Assembly (NCBI GenBank): GCA_025454815.1
Contig: JALONR010000042.1
Location: 1-34,766, forward strand
Reading direction: 5' to 3'
Origin: Bacteroidales bacterium
Lineage (GTDB): Bacteria > Bacteroidota > Bacteroidia > Bacteroidales > VadinHA17
DNA length: 34,766 bases
A program made the translations under genes and the position numbers. Below the pieces are notes generated by a model that saw only the letters and a list, made by a program, of their open reading frames with translations, searched no databases and had not been told where the DNA came from. Within the stretch, counting starts at the first letter, position 1. Each line of letters starts with the position of its first letter. Below are positions 33,701-34,766 of this stretch, piece after piece.

Positions 33701-34766
33701 ATTGATACCGAAACACTTCTGGTTACCGTTGACATCAAGTGTAACAGGTGATACCACATAAGTCACAATCCTTGCAGTATCTCCGGTATTGGTGAGAGGC
33801 TCGATGATAAGATCCGTAACAGTCAGGCCTGTTCTGTCAGTATACCCTGAAATCTCAGGATAATCATTTAAGGCATCAACGTTGAATTCTATTCCCCTGT
33901 ATGGCGTTGTCACAGTAGAAAGCTGGATATTAACGCTTTCGCCATTACACAATTCATTATCTGCCAATGTCAGGGCAACCCTGGCCGTTGGTTCCACATG
34001 TATCAGAATCACGATCTCCACCCCGTCAAGACAGGTCGGATCACCTGGTTTACCCTGTATATAAGGCCTGAACCGGTAAGTAACAGTCTGGAAGTTGTCA
34101 GTACTGTTTGTCAGAAGATCAGAGATGTTAATTATCTGTCTTTGTCCGTCAGAAAGCGTTCCGCTTATCCCGGCGGGATAATTCACATCAAGGTCATACA
34201 TAACCTCTCCTCTTGAAATCACAAGTGAGTCAATTGTGAAATCAACCGTTGAGCCGTTGCAGAAGAGGGTATCCGGAACAGTAACTGATATCCGCGGAAT
34301 CGGCTGAACCCAAATGATCTGGTTTTGTGTGGTCACATTTCCGCAATCATCGGTCAGCGACCATGTTCTGGTTATGTAACCCACGACATCCACTGTACCC
34401 ATATCAGCATCAGAATCCGAATAAATGGCGTCAAGAGATGTATCGCAGTTGTCTGCTTCATCAGTAACATCTCCCGTATTTGTGACATCCCTGTCATATG
34501 TGCCGGTTATGTCACGGCATATTGTAATATCTGCAGGTACAGTAAACGTCGGAGGTGTGGTATCCCTGACAGTGATGATCTGGATTTGAGTCGTTATGTT
34601 ACCGCAGTCATCTGTAAGGGTCCATGTCCTGGTGATGATCTCTTCACCTTCGCAGGCGCCCGGTACTACTGCATCGGTAAACGTAGCATCAAGTGATGTG
34701 TCACAGTTGTCTGCCTCATCTGTTACATCACCTGTAATGCTAACATCAGAGTTGTAGCCGCAGGTG
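30767..34766 (-). CDS. giant SprB-repeat adhesin with T9SS type B C-terminal domain (partial, 5' end missing)
   Basis: At least 1332 residues are visible, with no start codon in the window. The frame is open from 34765 and the ATG at 34402 is internal: residues upstream continue a repeat. In order it shows two HYR-like modules ('GDVTDEADNCDTSLDA', 'TRTWTLTDDCGN'), three PKD/Ig-like modules of about 115 residues ('CNGSTVDF', 'CNGESVNIQL', 'CYGGTTDVVL'), then nine SprB-like repeats with 'CxGxxDGx', 'YSWTGPSGF' and 'GTYTxTVTDxxGC' features. The final 86 residues (30767-31027) start 'IPNAFSPDGDGIND' and contain 'ILNRWGDIVW', the gliding-motility-associated C-terminal domain that directs T9SS secretion. 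It is likely a surface adhesin, partner of the PorP/SprF gene two bases downstream. Confidence 0.93.
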   Translation of the reverse strand, partial: TCGYNSDVSITGDVTDEADNCDTSLDATFTDAVVPGACEGEEIITRTWTLTDDCGNITTQIQIITVRDTTPPTFTVPADITICRDITGTYDRDVTNTGDVTDEADNCDTSLDAIYSDSDADMGTVDVVGYITRTWSLTDDCGNVTTQNQIIWVQPIPRISVTVPDTLFCNGSTVDFTIDSLVISRGEVMYDLDVNYPAGISGTLSDGQRQIINISDLLTNSTDNFQTVTYRFRPYIQGKPGDPTCLDGVEIVILIHVEPTARVALTLADNELCNGESVNIQLSTVTTPYRGIEFNVDALNDYPEISGYTDRTGLTVTDLIIEPLTNTGDTARIVTYVVSPVTLDVNGNQKCFGINDTVRVWVNPTPRATPLNNAPHICYGGTTDVVLLTPTVMSSGINEFNYTISATAPTTVVAGNRTSVNSVAPGTRLEFDYTNESDTMQSVFFHITPKVTGPGCPYGPEVISEVKVHAHPLQSLEILDSITCDGGQDGALQILHARGLDSLWVAWTGPDYWEDAGYNMFIAEDRSQGYYTATVTDSLGCVSSDWLNLIEPNTEVSLYFDQFITCPGSGDARMAIALTEGKAPPYYYNLIWNFTDTIYQGWMPPEDTFFHLDNLKPGEYLLSIEDGNGCKEELLRTLYDAPVTDVRFEKSIYVDNNISCESYSDGSIRVSQIYSYYMDGTDTVFVSTRAPYTYQWTASDGGVITGTSTDSLLVNIPAGTYTLTVRDVRGCEFYFTEIMTEPDGIDLIDEEVSLSADGNYQISCYGGTDGYVNLQFDGGTGAYSYAWTGPDGFTANTPSLTGIGAGTYNLTVTDVSMCHREYTYVLNQPDSLSITAVTSQTPDGAYNIGCNGEDGTIDITVAGGSGPGTYTYSWTRAEEPAWNSNLEDLAVKAGHYLLQVTDVNGCVNNRQIVLTQPEPLSLTLNVSDITCINAPAYNDGSIDLTVSGGRAPYSFSWTGPSGFISALEDITALTEGTYTITVTDNYGCVISADTVLSLPEPITLDARMSDYNGFNISCLGRSDGWLRVVPQSGAAPYTYSWSGPSGFTAVTDSIYSLREGTYTVTVTDGHLCSITQDILLVSPGQLSMILDIGLSNGGSYNINCNGASSGRVAITAVNAAGTTSYLWSDGLPGASRDNLAAGLHEVILTDANGCTADTTMTLSEPDSLRISFSLVSPYCPESNDGSIFAGVTGGEGAYSFTWNDGQTTQEAAGLLQGLYIVEVRDFNGCMLSDSLLLTSLNEICVGIPNAFSPDGDGINDFWNINRIVLYTEAEVIILNRWGDIVWRSEKGYPEPWDGRASNGKELPMDSYHYAIDLHNGEKPIVGHVTIIR
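31050..33340 (-). repeat. nine SprB-type protein repeats within the adhesin gene
   Basis: Nine degenerate units of roughly 70-95 residues each open with a Cys-containing 'SxxDGxI' segment and close with 'TVTDxxGC'. Units four and six to seven are the most alike ('YSWSGPSGFTA' and 'FSWTGPSGFIS'). Copy divergence at DNA level is high, so the array is old and not a recent expansion. Boundaries are approximate. Confidence 0.75.
34301..34766 (-). repeat. two HYR-like modules with 258-bp period at the right edge
   Basis: The protein stretch GDVTDEADNCDTSLDA occurs twice, 86 codons apart (starting at 34732 and 34474). Each copy is followed by 'TRTWxLTDDCGNxTTQ'. The segment between them contains 'DTTPPTFTVPADIT', a typical HYR opening. 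DNA of the copies differs at many third positions. The array runs off the window, so more units are expected upstream in the gene. Confidence 0.8.

Noticed and set aside
34400-34402. ATG at 34402 as start of the adhesin
   Set aside because: No signal peptide follows, and the upstream frame is open and encodes matching HYR-like sequence to the window edge.

Overview
The window reads as chromosomal DNA of a Bacteroidota bacterium, most likely class Bacteroidia (Bacteroidales/Marinilabiliales-like). Four things point there: a PorP/SprF outer-membrane protein next to a giant SprB-repeat protein that ends in a gliding-motility-type (T9SS type B) C-terminal domain; a frdCAB/sdhCAB operon of the five-helix cytochrome b type with Bacteroidetes-like iron-sulfur spacing; several upstream elements fitting the Bacteroidetes promoter consensus (TTG/TTTG, about 19-22 bases, then TAnnTTTG); and a general lack of Shine-Dalgarno sequences. 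Coding density is high. No gene-free stretch exceeds about 230 bases. I see no tRNA, rRNA, CRISPR array, insertion sequence or prophage.

Left part (1-5.4 kb): a SdiA-regulated-like lipoprotein gene is coupled by a 4-base overlap to an exported protein that resembles CotH-type kinases. It converges with a DUF4956 membrane protein gene. A secreted calcineurin-type phosphoesterase and a DUF5009/HGSNAT-like acyltransferase follow. From 8.3 kb back to 5.45 kb a tight minus-strand operon runs metallo-beta-lactamase-fold hydrolase, SGNH-type hydrolase, then a fusion of a GpgS-like glycosyltransferase with a HAD phosphatase. The fusion is a candidate one-polypeptide route to glucosylglycerate or a related glycoside.

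Middle (8.3-21.7 kb): a PhzF-family enzyme, dCMP deaminase, an S41 C-terminal processing protease (its start overlaps the deaminase), an alpha/beta hydrolase, and the succinate dehydrogenase/fumarate reductase operon C-A-B with a terminator hairpin. Next is a 49-bp tandem repeat that carries three copies of the tail and stop codon of the adjacent Xaa-Pro aminopeptidase gene. After that come a conserved helical protein of unknown function coupled to a TTG-initiated tRNA-dihydrouridine synthase, then CPBP protease and NadB on the minus strand.

Right part (21.7-34.8 kb): glycyl-tRNA synthetase with a GT4 glycosyltransferase one base downstream, a lipid-linked polysaccharide flippase, a YfhO-type membrane glycosyltransferase overlapping a zinc-motif methyltransferase (a likely cell-surface glycan set), and the minus-strand T9SS pair. 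The SprB-like gene has no start in the window. Its frame stays open to the right edge and adds two HYR-like modules with a 258-bp period.

The promoter elements and homology correct several gene starts: 227, 9208, 9665, 12827, 14765, 17237, 26012 and 28583. The strongest leads for something new are the GpgS-HAD fusion in its three-gene operon, the stop-codon-carrying repeat, and the unknown protein paired with DusB.
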